Below are positions 35,162 to 52,775 of a stretch of 64,000 bases of DNA, piece by piece. The position numbers were made by a program, and so were the translations under genes. Numbering within the stretch: the first letter of the stretch is position 1; each line of letters begins with the position of its first letter. The stretch spans positions 1-64,000 of the forward strand of contig NZ_CP006934.1 in assembly GCF_000565215.1 (NCBI RefSeq), in the 5' to 3' direction. Origin of the DNA: Spiroplasma sabaudiense Ar-1343. Lineage in GTDB: Bacteria; Bacillota_I; Bacilli_A; Mycoplasmatales; Mycoplasmataceae. The notes under the pieces are model-generated. The model saw only the letters and a program-made list of their open reading frames with translations. It had not been told where the DNA came from and did not search any database.

Positions 35162-35890
35162 GTGCAAAAGAATTATATTTATGGCAAAAATGCCACCATT
35201 GAATTTATCGCTAATTTTCCCGAAAAAGTTATTACGGTTTTTACAACTTTAGTAGATTTGAAAAGCAAATTTCAAAACCACCCTTTTCTAACCAAGATTG
35301 TTAATAAAGATGATTTGGATAAGTTGCTTGGAGAAAAAAACTTAACTCACCAAGGAATCGTTTTAGAGTACAAACAATTTAATTACACCCCCTTTAAAGA
35401 TTTGACTACAAAAAATTTGGATAACAAAAATGCTTTTTATATAATTCTTGACCAAATTCACGACCCCTATAATTTTGGGGCAATAATCAGATCTGCTGTG
35501 TTAATGGGGGTCGACGCTATCATAACCCTTGACCATAATCAAGTAGAAATCACCCCAACAGTAATCAAAGCTTCTGGGGGAACCGCATTTCATATTGATG
35601 TCTGCCGGGTTGCTAATCTAGGTAATATTATAAAATTACTAAAAGAAGAAGGATTTTGAATTTATTCTTCTAACTTAAATGAGGATTCGCAAAACTTTTT
35701 CAACGTAGAATTCAATACTAAAACCACGCTCATTTTAGGAAACGAAAGCAAGGGTGTTGGAGACAAAATCACTAAGATGAGTGATATAAACATTCATATT
35801 CCTACATTAAAAGTAATAGATTCTTTAAATGTCTCTGTTGCGGCAGGAATTTTTATGTTTGATATTGCAAGAAAATTGCAAAAAATATAA
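35162..35890 (+). CDS. rlmB: SpoU/TrmH-family rRNA 2'-O-methyltransferase (RlmB-like)
   Basis: Methylates a ribose 2'-OH, in 23S rRNA for RlmB. The 242-residue product has the N-terminal substrate-binding segment starting YIYGKNATIEFI. The SPOUT knot motifs are LDQIHDPYNFGAIIRSA, LILGNESKGV and SLNVSVAAGIFMFDI. The start is GTG 35162, with AGGGGG 5 bp upstream. One TGA is Trp. Its position after cysS matches Bacillus yacO. Confidence 0.92.
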
Positions 35891-35907
35891 TTGTCTATTT
35901 AGTTTAA

Positions 35908-36594
35908 ATGGTTAATGAAGAACTTATTAATAAGCTTATTAAAGACCATGACGTTATTAAAGAGTTAATTTCAGCATTAAAAATTCAAAGAGATTTAATT
36001 GTTAATGAACAGTTATTTATAATAGATTTACAAATCCAAGAAGAGGAAACAAATTTAGAAATAATTAAAGAGAAAATTTTTAAAGAATTAAAAATTCAAG
36101 CCAAAATGTTTTCCCGAAAAGCCTTGTTAAAATTTAGAAATATTCCTCTCGAAATTGATGACTTGGTTACGGAAAGTTGACTGGCTCTTTGTGAGGCTTT
36201 AAGAAAATTTGATTCAAAAATTAGCAAAAGGGGATTTATTAAATATTATCTTGAAATGGTTTATTGACGATCAATGGATTACATTAGAAAATTTTTAACA
36301 AATCGCCATAAAACAATTAACCTCGCCCTAACCAAACCAATTAAAACCTGAGATAGTGATAATGATTTTGCACTAGTTGATATGAGCGCAGATGACCCCT
36401 GAAAGTTTAGAGAAGTTGTAAACTGCATTCAAGAATATATCGATGCTGCAAATGAGCAAGACAGAAAAACCCTAAAAGGTTTCTTAGAGGGTGACTCAAT
36501 TGAAAATATGGCCGATGAAATGGTCTGTTCTCCAAGAACGATGAAGCGACGATTAAAAACGGTTTTACATAATTTAAAAAGCAAACTTGCTTAA
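35908..36594 (+). CDS. Divergent sigma-70 family RNA polymerase sigma factor, SigH position
   Basis: A 228-residue alternative sigma factor candidate. About 35-70 is a charged coiled-coil-like lead. About 75-130 resembles sigma region 2: LLKFRNIPLEIDDLVTESWLALCEALRKFD, then a segment with WRSMDYIRKFL. The C-terminus (about 178-226) resembles region 4, with a helix-turn-helix read as DSIENMADEMVCSPRTMKRRLKTVL. Four TGA codons are Trp, which breaks the gene in standard-code views. No clear SD was found. It lies exactly where sigH sits in Bacillus (rlmB-yacP-sigH-rpmG-secE-nusG). It is related in kind to the mycoplasma sigma-20 type regulators, but its regulon is unknown. Confidence 0.72.
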
Positions 36595-36638
36595 AATCTA
36601 TATTTATATATAATATTTAGAGATTGAAGGTATTTGTT

Positions 36639-36797
36639 TTGGGAAGTAATAAAAGAAAAATTATCTTAGTTTGTGAGAACTGTTTATCAAGAAACTACTC
36701 ACTGACCAAGAGTGTACTTACACAAAAAGAACGCTTGGAAATTAAAAAATTTTGTAATTTGTGTAATACCCATACCCTTCATAAAGAAACTAGATAG
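36639..36797 (+). CDS. rpmG: Ribosomal protein L33
   Basis: A 52-residue large-subunit protein with a TTG start at 36639, preceded by GAAGG at 8 bp. It has two zinc-ribbon cysteine pairs (CENC and CNLC) and the family ending HTLHKETR. The sequence [18 protein letters not shown] is typical of L33. It is followed by secE, as in Bacillus. Confidence 0.9.
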   Translation: MGSNKRKIILVCENCLSRNYSLTKSVLTQKERLEIKKFCNLCNTHTLHKETR

Positions 36798-36811
36798 GAC
36801 AGTGATTTTTA

Positions 36812-37234
36812 ATGGCAAAAGATAAAAAAGATAAAACTGAAGAAAATTTGGAACTAGAAGAAAATTTAAAATCAGATAAATTGCAGAAAAAAGAAGAAAA
36901 AGCCCTAGCTAAACTAAATGCCAAAAGGGAACGTGAAGAACTATATAAAGCCTTAAACGCTCCAAATGAACTTGACTCGAATCCAACAAATATTGCCAAA
37001 AAGGCAAAAATGAAAAAAATAAAAAAAGAGAAAGATAATTCAGATTGAAGATTAGGGCTGAAGGAATTTCCAGTAAAGATGGTAAAGGAAGTAAATAAAA
37101 TTCGCTGAACATCTGGTAACACACTAGGTAAGAAATTTTTATATACGCTTATATTTGTATTTATATTTGCCTTATTTTTTTTCACAGTCGATTTAGGACT
37201 TCAAAAATTGTTTGAGTCAATCTATATTATTTAA
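36812..37234 (+). CDS. secE: Preprotein translocase subunit SecE
   Basis: SecE clamps SecY in the protein-export channel. The 140-residue product has a long Lys/Glu-rich cytoplasmic N-terminus (~75 residues). The conserved amphipathic segment FPVKMVKEVNKIRW and one transmembrane helix at the C-terminus (TLIFVFIFALFFFTVDLGLQ) follow. Two TGA codons are Trp. Identity relies on the single C-terminal helix, the conserved segment, and the rpmG-secE-nusG order. Confidence 0.88.
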
Positions 37235-37249
37235 GAAAGAGGAATTAAA

Positions 37250-37870
37250 ATGACAGAAAATTTAGAGTTACTTGAGGATGAGTTGAGCCTCTATAAGGGA
37301 CAATGGTTTGTTATTAATTGTAACAGTGGCCATGAGGAAAGAGTTAAATCAGATCTCTTACAAAAAATCGAAACAAACTCGCTGCAAAACTTAATTTTTG
37401 ATATTAGAATTTCAAAAACCCCAGCACCAAGTAAAAATGGTAAAATTCTTGAAAAAAATAAGTTTCCTGGATACATTTTTATAAACATGGAAATGACTGA
37501 TGCTGCATGATTTACGGTTCGAAACACTCCTGGAGTTACTGGATTTATTGGGTCTTCTGGAAAGGGTGCAAAACCGCTACCTCTTACAAATATGGAAGTT
37601 GCGAAAATGTTAAACCCCGAAGATGAGGAATCAAAAAAAACAACAACAAGTGCAAATGGCCAAATTAAAAAAGAGAAGAAAATACATGTCGCTTCATTTA
37701 AATTAAAAGATATAGTTTTAATAAAAGAAGGTCCATTTAACGGCCGCGAGGGACAAGTTGTTGAAATGGATCCTGATAAGGGTGTGGCAATTGTTAACAT
37801 CGAAATGTTTGGTCGCCATACACCAACAGAAGTATCATATGAAAATGCTGAACTTGCATACAAGTTATAA
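37250..37870 (+). CDS. nusG: Transcription termination/antitermination factor NusG
   Basis: NusG binds RNA polymerase and modulates pausing and coupling. The 206-residue product has the NGN domain (QWFVINCNSGHEERVKSDL, KFPGYIFINMEM, FTVRNTPGVTGFIG). A Lys/Thr/Ser-rich linker follows, then a KOW domain (KDIVLIKEGPFNGREGQVVEMD). One TGA is Trp. AGAGG precedes the ATG. It is 16 bp after secE. Confidence 0.95.
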
Positions 37871-37881
37871 AAGGTTTAAAT

Positions 37882-38388
37882 ATGAAAAATATTGATATAA
37901 AAATAATACTTAAAGATGGAAGAGAAATGGAAGCAACCCTTTTTCCTGAAAAGGCCCCAGAATCAGTTAGCCGATTTCTTGAATTAGTAAAACAAAAATT
38001 TTACAATGAGGTCATTTTTCACCGTGTAATTGAAAACTTTATGATTCAAACCGGAGGTTTTGACGAGAATTTTCAAGAAAAAAATTTCGAGAAAGCAATA
38101 AATGGCGAGTTTTTGGCAAACGGATTTGAAGGAAACGATTTAAAGCACAATCTAGGAACATTATCGATGGCAAGAACATCAGATCCAAATAGTGCGACTT
38201 CGCAATTTTTTATAGTAACCAAAGCTTCAAACTTTTTAGACGGAAATTATGCTGCGTTTGGCAAGTTGAAAAACCGCGAAAGCGAAGCAGTCGCAATTGA
38301 AATATCTCGAGCACCAACCACTTCAAAAAATTTTCATGATGATGTTCCAATAGAACCGATTGTCATTAAAGAGATAATAATAGTTTAA
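37882..38388 (+). CDS. Peptidyl-prolyl cis-trans isomerase, cyclophilin type
   Basis: A folding catalyst that isomerises Xaa-Pro bonds. The 168-residue product has the cyclophilin motifs FHRVIENFMIQTGG, LGTLSMARTSDPNSATSQFFI and FLDGNYAAFGK. The catalytic Arg in FHRV is present. The cyclosporin-type Trp position is not obvious. It is inserted between nusG and rplK, which are adjacent in Bacillus. Confidence 0.93.
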   Translation: MKNIDIKIILKDGREMEATLFPEKAPESVSRFLELVKQKFYNEVIFHRVIENFMIQTGGFDENFQEKNFEKAINGEFLANGFEGNDLKHNLGTLSMARTSDPNSATSQFFIVTKASNFLDGNYAAFGKLKNRESEAVAIEISRAPTTSKNFHDDVPIEPIVIKEIIIV

Positions 38389-38393
38389 AAAAA

Positions 38394-38423
38394 TTGAAAA
38401 ATCAGCTAAGTTTATGATAATAT
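38394..38423 (+). promoter_or_regulatory. Promoter of rplK-rplA
   Basis: TTGAAA (38394-38399) and TAATAT (38418-38423) with 18-bp spacing. GATAAT at 38416 is an alternative -10. Confidence 0.6.
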
Positions 38424-38441
38424 AAATATGGCTGATTTTTA

Positions 38442-38479
38442 TTGTGGAAGAATGACAAATGTCATTCGTTTGGACCACA
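38442..38479 (+). promoter_or_regulatory. Candidate L1-binding leader hairpin before rplK
   Basis: A two-part stem. The inner hairpin is AATGAC/GTCATT with loop AAAT (38451-38466). The outer stem is TGTGG/CCACA (38443-38447 with 38475-38479). The two are separated by an internal loop with AAG on one side and CGTTTGGA on the other. Its place upstream of rplK-rplA fits the known L1 autoregulation of this operon. The match to an L1 site is by architecture and was not computed. Confidence 0.5.
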
Positions 38480-38505
38480 GCGAGAAACATAAGGAGGTGT
38501 TGCCC

Positions 38506-38934
38506 GTGGCTAAAAAAGTTACACGTATAGCAAAATTAGAATTTATGGCAATGCAAGCAAAACCAGGAGCAGAATTAGCTTCTCTTGGAATAAACATGCC
38601 TCAATTCACCCAACAATTTAATGACGCTACTAAGGACCGCGCAGGAGATGTAGTTCCTGTTGTGATTACCGCATATGATGATAAATCTTTTGATTTTATT
38701 CTAAAAACTACACCAGCAGCAATTTTATTAAAAAAAGCTGCAAAATTGCAAAAGGGAGCAAAACTTTCTGGAACTGAAACTGTTGCAACAATTTCGGCAG
38801 ATGAAGTTAGAAAAATTGCCGAATATAAAATGGTTGACTTAACTGCAAACTCAATTGAGGCTGCAATGAAAACAATCGAAGGAACAGCAAGACAAATGGG
38901 TATAAAAGTAGAAGGAATGCCTGAAAAGGCCTAG
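38506..38934 (+). CDS. rplK: Ribosomal protein L11
   Basis: L11 forms part of the GTPase-associated region of the large subunit. The 142-residue product has the normal length. The GTG start at 38506 is chosen because AAGGAGGTG is 6 bp upstream. An in-frame ATG at 38428 would translate through the leader hairpin and is rejected. The family motifs include GAELASLGINMPQFTQQFND, FILKTTPAAILLKKA and MKTIEGTARQMGIKVEG. The IAKLEFMAMQAKPG N-terminus is somewhat diverged. Confidence 0.94.
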   Translation: MAKKVTRIAKLEFMAMQAKPGAELASLGINMPQFTQQFNDATKDRAGDVVPVVITAYDDKSFDFILKTTPAAILLKKAAKLQKGAKLSGTETVATISADEVRKIAEYKMVDLTANSIEAAMKTIEGTARQMGIKVEGMPEKA

Positions 38935-38943
38935 GTTAGAAAA

Positions 38944-39630
38944 ATGGCTAAATTTGGTAAAAAATATAATGCTGTTGTTTCTAAAGTAGATAAAAATACT
39001 GCTTACCCAATTGCTGAAGCTGCAAAGTTGGCAAAAGAAACTTCAACAACAAAGTTTGATTCAACAGTTGAGGTAGCATTTAATTTAAATGTTGATCCTC
39101 GTCACGCCGATCAACAAATTAGAGGAGCGATAGTGTTGCCAGCTGGAACAGGTAAAACTCAAAAAGTTTTAGTTCTAACTAACACGAAAGTTAAAGAAGC
39201 TGAAGAAGCTGGTGCTGATTTTATTGGTGGTGTTGATTTAATTCAAAAAATTCAAAAGGAAAACTGATTTGATTTTGATGTAATTATCGCAACCCCAGAA
39301 ATGATGGCAGAATTAGGTAAAATCGGAAAAATTCTTGGTCCAAAAGGATTAATGCCAAACCCTAAAACCGGAACTGTAACAGTTGATGTTAAAAAAGCTT
39401 TGGACGATGTTAAAAAAGGTAAAATTGAGTACAGAACTGATAAAGAAGGAAATGTGCATGCAATTTTAGGAAAGTCTTCATTTAAAGAAGAGCAACTGAT
39501 ATTAAACTTTGGTGCAATTTTAGATGCAATTAAAAAAGGAAAGCCAAACGCAGTTAAAGGTGCCTATATTAAAAATATAGTAATCTCAACAACAATGGGT
39601 CCTGGAATTAAAGTTGCAATCGAAAATTAA
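38944..39630 (+). CDS. rplA: Ribosomal protein L1
   Basis: L1 builds the mobile stalk at the tRNA exit site and represses its own operon in many bacteria. The 228-residue product has [54 protein letters not shown] and [11 protein letters not shown]. One TGA is Trp. rplJ and rplL, which follow rplA in Bacillus, are not present. A strong terminator comes next. Confidence 0.96.
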
Positions 39631-39653
39631 TAAATAAAAATTGAAAACCCTTT

Positions 39654-39690
39654 GTTTAAAAAAACACCGATTAACGGTGTTTTTTTAAAC
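39654..39690 (+). terminator. rplKA operon terminator
   Basis: A perfect 16-bp inverted repeat (39654-39669 with 39675-39690), a 5-nt loop, and a T run in the 3' arm. Confidence 0.92.
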
Positions 39691-39712
39691 AAAATAAATC
39701 GAAAGGAGCAGT

Positions 39713-40426
39713 ATGGAAACATTAATTACAATAAAAAATCTAGAAAAAAAATTTGGAAAGAAAAAAGTTTTAAAAGATCTTAATTTGCAAATTAACCAGG
39801 GTGAGAGAGTTGCCATCTTAGGGTCTAATGGTTGTGGTAAAACAACCTTGGTTGAAATGATAGCTCAGACCTCTATCCCAACTTCAGGAACAATAGAGTT
39901 AAATATTCAAGGAGATATCAAAAAAGAAATTGGTATTCAATTTCAACAAGGTGAGTGACCGGTTGGAATTTGTGCAAATGACATGTTGAAGTTCTACCGA
40001 TCTGTTTATCCAAAGTTTACTCAATCTTGAGAAGAAGAGCTAAACAAAGTTTTTGATATTGAAGAATTTAAAAATCGAGGATTACGAAAACTATCAGGAG
40101 GTCAAAAGCAAAGATTTAATGCAATGATTTCGATGATGAACGACCCAGCATTGGTTATTTTAGATGAATTAACAACTGGATTAGATATGCAGTTACAGTT
40201 TTCAATAATATCTTTTTTTAAGAAAAAAATGGAAGAAGATAAAAAAACATTGCTACTAGTTTCCCACAGTCCAGAAGAAGTGGAATTATTGTGTACAAGG
40301 ATGATAATCATAAATGATGGAAAAGTAGCTTTTGATCGTAAAATTTCTGAGGCATTAAAAGAATTTAAGAGTGTCAGAAACATAATGAATAAACATTTTG
40401 AAGGGAGTTTGAAATATGACAATTAA
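39713..40426 (+). CDS. ABC transporter ATP-binding protein (ABC-2 exporter type)
   Basis: The ATPase half of a two-gene ABC exporter. The 237-residue product has Walker A GSNGCGKTT near 40, a Q-loop (FQQGEW), signature LSGGQKQRFNAM, Walker B LVILDELTTGLD, and the H-loop SHSPEE. The Walker B glutamate is present. Two TGA codons are Trp. It overlaps the permease gene by 11 bp. SD is AAAGGAG. The substrate is unknown; ABC-2 systems commonly export drugs, lipids or peptides. Confidence 0.92.
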
Positions 40427-41294
40427 TTTAAAAAAAAGTGACTTTAGTTTTAAAAACAATTTAGCGGTTTTTGCAAATATTTTCGGCTTAGTTAGAAAAT
40501 CATTTTTTCGAAACCCTCGAGGGCCACTATTTATGTTTGTTGTTCCAATATTTTTTATGATTATGTTTTTTGCAGTAATTGGGAACAACGCTAGTGGGGG
40601 AATGGCTCTATATGCTTATATGTTGTTACCATCAATGACAATACTAACATCTCTTGCGCCCGCGATTGTTGAATGAAAAAACTCAGTGTTTTTAAAAAGA
40701 ATTGATACAACAGGAGTTAAAAAAGGAGTTTTCATAGCGGCTTTATGAGTTTTTTATCTTTTGGTTTCAATTGTTGCTCTTGTTATAATGCTTACAACAG
40801 GGTTACTAGTTAGCTTAATAATAACCCCACCACTAGGTAGAGATCCAGAGCTGCAAACATTTGTCAAAACAATGAGTATGGTAAATTGGGGAGCATTTAT
40901 CGGTTCATCAATCTTGGTATCATTAACTTCAATCGGCTTGGCAACACTTCTTGGCGGGTTATTTAATTCCGATGGAGCACTACAAGGGGTTGTAATGATG
41001 ATTTACTTCTTTTCAATATTTTTTTCAGGAATAATGCTTCCCCCAGAAGTAATAGAATCTTCAAAAGGAATGATAATTTTTACATATTTTATTCCCCATA
41101 AATATAGTGTTTTTTTATTCTTATTTGCAACTCAAGGAGCAATTGCTCAGGGTTGAGATTCTTCTTTTAATAATCATATTGGAATTGGTCGTGATTTTAC
41201 AGCAACTTGGCAACCGGTTCTAGGGGCTTTATTAATAATTACCGCACTTTTCTTAATAACAGCTTTCACATTTAAATGAACAGCCAAAAAATAG
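40416..41294 (+). CDS. ABC-2 type transporter permease
   Basis: The membrane half of the exporter. The 292-residue product has about six transmembrane helices. It includes the ABC-2 pattern of an N-terminal helix after a basic segment (FRNPRGPLFMFVVPIFFMIMF) and a late helix with the FFSGIMLPPE motif. TGA codons are Trp at four places and the stop is TAG 41292-41294, inside the terminator region. Together with the upstream ATPase it forms a self-contained cassette between rplA and rpoB. Confidence 0.88.
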
Positions 41295-41295
41295 T

Positions 41296-41346
41296 TTTGC
41301 AAAAAAAATATTCTCGTTTAGACAATGGGAATATTTTTTTTGCAAA
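41296..41346 (+). terminator. Terminator before rpoB
   Basis: An 18-bp perfect inverted repeat (41296-41313 with 41329-41346) with a 15-nt loop and an eight-T run in the 3' arm. Confidence 0.9.
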
Positions 41347-41370
41347 TAAATAAATAAATCAGTTTTTCTC

Positions 41371-41399
41371 TTGACTTTGCTATTTATATAACATAAAAT
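41371..41399 (+). promoter_or_regulatory. rpoBC promoter
   Basis: TTGACT (41371-41376) and TAAAAT (41394-41399) at the ideal 17-bp spacing, the best sigma-A-type promoter in the window. The leader to the rpoB ATG is about 35 nt. Confidence 0.8.
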
Positions 41400-41439
41400 T
41401 GTTATTGCGTAGATTTTGCTTTAATTGGAGGAATATAAG

Positions 41440-45186
<3,747 letters not shown>

Positions 45187-45273
45187 CAAGAAGTTGTTAA
45201 TAACATTGATTTAGATGATCTTGGCTTGGACGAGCCAGAAGAAGAACTAGATTTAGAACAAAATTTCGATTAG
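45187..45273 (+). other. In-frame acidic tail beyond the rpoB stop
   Basis: After TAA 45184-45186 the rpoB frame stays open for 28 codons to TAG 45271-45273. It encodes an Asp/Glu/Leu-rich stretch (DLDDLGLDEPEEELDLEQNFD) of the kind found at RpoB C-termini in relatives. No SD or start codon lies within it. It is read as the remnant of the longer ancestral tail, or as a readthrough extension. Confidence 0.7.
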
Positions 45274-45290
45274 TAAGGGGAAATTAAATA

Positions 45291-49055
<3,765 letters not shown>

Positions 49056-49067
49056 AAATAAAAAAAA

Positions 49068-49106
49068 TAAAAAACCCCGTACATTCGTATAGGGTTTTTT
49101 ATTTTT
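49068..49106 (+). terminator. Bidirectional terminator between rpoC and the convergent membrane protein gene
   Basis: Stem A6CCC (49069-49077) with GGGT6 (49092-49100), plus an inner GTAC/GTAT helix. A and T runs on both sides give a U-rich 3' end on either strand. Confidence 0.8.
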
Positions 49107-49228
49107 CTATAATTTGAAGATAATTTTTTATAGCCTAACTTTATGGTGAAGATCACCAACAAGCCATTCCGAAATTTGTAGTTTTTATTTTTTGAATCTA
49201 AAATTCTATAATAGTTTTTATTTTTTAA

Positions 49229-49250
49229 TTACTTAGTTACCCCTAAGTAA
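49229..49250. repeat. Inverted repeat at the 3' end of the reverse membrane protein gene
   Basis: TTACTTAG (49229-49236) and CTAAGTAA (49243-49250) around TTACCC. It covers the stop codon of the reverse-strand gene. No T run follows on either strand, so it is not a standard terminator. Confidence 0.6.
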
Positions 49251-50386
49251 TCGGTGCTATAATATTTTCATAAAAATAGTCCGACTGCAAAAAGCCCAAC
49301 CCCATAAAACAGTAGGCTAGAAACTCCTAAAATTAGCAAAAATTGATTTTGTATTTTAAGAACTTTTGAGTATTTAAAAGCAAATGCTGATAGGCAAATA
49401 ACCACTACCCCTGAGACCACCCACAAACTTAGACAAAACACCCAAGCAATGTTGCTAACAAAAAAATATTTATGTTCTTCTTTTGTTTGGTTTCCTAAAT
49501 AGTTTTCCACCCCTGTTAACAGTCAAATTCCTAAGCCGATCATTGCAAGTGATGCAATAATTGATAATAATAAATAAATAATCTTTGACTTTAAATTGTA
49601 GTTTAACAATTTTATTTGAAATCCCAAATTAACTTCTTGGTTGTTTCCTTGTTTTTGAGCCACAAAATTATTGATTTTTGTAAATCCAAGAAGTATTCCA
49701 ACCATTACTAAAATAATAACAATACTACTAATTGATAATAAAAATATTCCCTTTTCTATACCAATTGCAAAAAAGAAATACGGATAAGAAGTTCAAATAT
49801 CAGCTCCTTGATTGGTACGAATCATCCCCCTTGTTAAAACAAAGATAAGGTAAAATACTAAAAATCCGACCGCAATTAAAATATAAAATTTATTAAACTC
49901 AAGTTGGTTTATTTTTTGTTTTCCACACTGGTAAGTTCAAGCCCCGATAATAAATCCGGGTGTAACCAGATGAAGAATAATACTATAAATTAATCGAGTA
50001 ATATCTGAGTAGTCATTTATAAATTTGGTTTGAAATCCTTCCCCAACAGCTTTGACCCCAGCTAGTCCCATTCAAAATAAAATCATTGTTAGGGTCATAT
50101 ATGATGCCATAATTGTTCACCAATTAAAGTTTATTTTCCCTTTCGGTTTCAAAAGTACAACAGTAAAAAATATTGCAAGCAATCAATTACTTCATGTGGT
50201 TCAAAAGCTAAAACTGGCCAAAACCCTTTGTCAACCATTCATTACAGCAAAACCTTGTTCGTTATTAATTTCCCCAGCAAAACGAGGGGCTGGACGATAA
50301 ACTCCAAGAACAATATCTGATATTAAAAAAATTCACAGTGCTATAAGCATAATTCAAAAAAAAGAGTAACTAATTTTATTTTTCAT
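49229..50386 (-). CDS. Multi-pass membrane protein of unknown function (Pr6Pr/DUF1600-like pattern)
   Basis: A 385-residue protein with about ten hydrophobic segments. The first half has a WTTWSNWLLAIFF helix followed later by ILHLVTPGFIIGAW, which recalls the Pr6Pr/DUF1600 membrane families common in Mollicutes. This is a pattern match only. Seven TGA codons are Trp. The start is ATG 50386 (reverse strand), preceded by AAGGAAC. It stands alone and convergent to rpoC, using the shared terminator at 49068-49106, and is divergent from rpiB. Confidence 0.6.
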
Positions 50387-50470
50387 ATTAATGTTCCTTA
50401 CAATTTATTTCTATTTTGATTTATTTTATCACGACTATATAGTGTATTATAAAAAAGAGGAGGAATTTAA

Positions 50471-50908
50471 ATGAAAATTTTTATAGGAAATGACCACACC
50501 GCAGTTGAAATGAAAACTGCTATTGTTGAATACTTAGAGTCGCAAGGTCACGAAGTCATAAATTTAGGAACAAACGATTTAAATCCTGTAGATTACCCAG
50601 ATTTGGGTTTTGCTGTTGGGGAAGCCGTTGGAAAAGATGTGACATCGCTTGGAATTGTGATTTGTGGAAGTGGCATTGGAATTTCAATTGCAGCAAATAA
50701 AGTTCCTGGTATACGTGCCGCACTTTGTTATGAAAAAGAAGCGGTTGAATTAGCAAGACAACATAATAATGCTAATATTTTGGCTTTGGGAGCACGCTTT
50801 ATAGCTGTTTACAAGGCTGTAGAATTAGTCAAAGTTTTTTTACAAACTCAGTTTGAAGAAGATCGCCACAGCGAACGAGTTAGAAAGTTGTGTGATTATA
50901 ATGGATAA
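50471..50908 (+). CDS. rpiB: Ribose 5-phosphate isomerase B
   Basis: Interconverts ribose 5-phosphate and ribulose 5-phosphate (pentose phosphate pathway). The 145-residue product begins [18 protein letters not shown] and contains [26 protein letters not shown] with the catalytic Cys, then [16 protein letters not shown] is AGGAGG. Its end overlaps glyA by 8 bp. The rpiB-glyA-upp-atp order is the same as in Bacillus (ywlF-glyA-upp-atp). Confidence 0.95.
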   Translation: MKIFIGNDHTAVEMKTAIVEYLESQGHEVINLGTNDLNPVDYPDLGFAVGEAVGKDVTSLGIVICGSGIGISIAANKVPGIRAALCYEKEAVELARQHNNANILALGARFIAVYKAVELVKVFLQTQFEEDRHSERVRKLCDYNG

Positions 50909-52133
50909 CGAATTAAAATCATATTTAAACGAGGAATTAAAACGCCAACAAAACCACATTGAACTAATCGCTTCTGAGAATTATGTTTCTGAATCAGTTT
51001 TAAAAGCAATGGGAAGCATTGCAACAAATAAGTACGCTGAAGGGTATCCAGGAAAGCGTTACTATGGGGGCTGTGAAGCAATTGATAAAATTGAAAATTT
51101 AGCAATCCAAACAGCTAAAAAATTATTTAAAGCAAGTTTTGCAAATGTTCAACCCCATTCAGGTAGTCAAGCAAATGCGGCGGCATATATGGCTCTTTTA
51201 GAACACGGCGACAAAGTTTTGGGAATGAGTCTGGATGCTGGAGGCCACTTAACTCACGGTTATCCGCTTAATTTTTCTGGAAAGACTTATGAATTCGTCT
51301 TTTATGGTGTTGATGAAAAAACGGAAATGATTGACTATGACGTAATTGAAAAAATTGCCAAAGAACATAAACCAAAATTAATTGTTGCTGGGGCCAGTGC
51401 CTATTCACGGGCAATTGATTTTCAAAAATTTCGAGAAATTGCTGATAAAGTCGGGGCAAAATTAATGGTTGACATGGCCCACATCGCTGGCTTGGTAGCT
51501 GGGGGTATGCATCAAAACCCGGTTCCTTATGCACACATTGTGACTTCAACAACCCACAAAACTCTTCGCGGAGCAAGAGGGGGATTAATTTTGACAAACG
51601 ATGAAGCTATTTCTAAAAAAATTAACTCAGCTCTATTTCCTGGGATTCAAGGAGGACCTCTTGAAAATATGATTGCTGGTAAGGCCCAAGCTTTTATTGA
51701 AGCTTCAAAACCAGATTTTCAAGATTATTGCAAGGGGGTTGTTGAAAACGCAAAAACTTTGGGGGATGAGCTTCAAAAAGGGGGCTTGCGTCTAGTGGCT
51801 CAAGGAACAGATAATCATTTAATCAACATTGATGTAATGAGTCAATTTAATTTAACAGGCAAACAAGCAGAAGATATTCTTGGTGGGATTGGAATCATTG
51901 TTAATAAAAATATGATCCCTTTTGACAAACAAAAAGCCTTTTATACTAGCGGAATTAGAATTGGAACTCCGGCGATGACTACTCGAGGTTTTAAAAAAAT
52001 TGATTTTCAAGAAGTTGGAAAAATCATAGTTAGTGCCTTGAATGATCACTCTGAAAATAATTTACAGGAATTAAGTAAAAAAGTTCATAAATTGTGTCAA
52101 AAGCACCCAATTTATGATAACTTTAATTATTAG
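50901..52133 (+). CDS. glyA: Serine hydroxymethyltransferase
   Basis: A PLP enzyme that makes glycine and methylene-tetrahydrofolate from serine. The 410-residue product has [50 protein letters not shown], and the PLP-lysine segment [17 protein letters not shown] 50901 is used. An in-frame TTG-type extension to 50853 lies wholly inside rpiB and is rejected. No SD stands out, consistent with coupling to rpiB. Confidence 0.96.
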   Translation: MDNELKSYLNEELKRQQNHIELIASENYVSESVLKAMGSIATNKYAEGYPGKRYYGGCEAIDKIENLAIQTAKKLFKASFANVQPHSGSQANAAAYMALLEHGDKVLGMSLDAGGHLTHGYPLNFSGKTYEFVFYGVDEKTEMIDYDVIEKIAKEHKPKLIVAGASAYSRAIDFQKFREIADKVGAKLMVDMAHIAGLVAGGMHQNPVPYAHIVTSTTHKTLRGARGGLILTNDEAISKKINSALFPGIQGGPLENMIAGKAQAFIEASKPDFQDYCKGVVENAKTLGDELQKGGLRLVAQGTDNHLINIDVMSQFNLTGKQAEDILGGIGIIVNKNMIPFDKQKAFYTSGIRIGTPAMTTRGFKKIDFQEVGKIIVSALNDHSENNLQELSKKVHKLCQKHPIYDNFNY

Positions 52134-52146
52134 GGGGTAAAAAAAT

Positions 52147-52770
<624 letters not shown>

Positions 52771-52775
52771 TTCTG

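Noticed and set aside
36790-37185. Antisense ORF across secE (131 codons)
   Set aside because: Shadow of the Lys/Glu-rich secE coding strand (Phe/Ser/Leu-rich on the reverse). No SD and no family.
38428-38505. ATG start extending L11 upstream by 26 codons
   Set aside because: The extension runs through the leader hairpin and has no SD, and L11 is full length from GTG 38506, which has AAGGAGG upstream.
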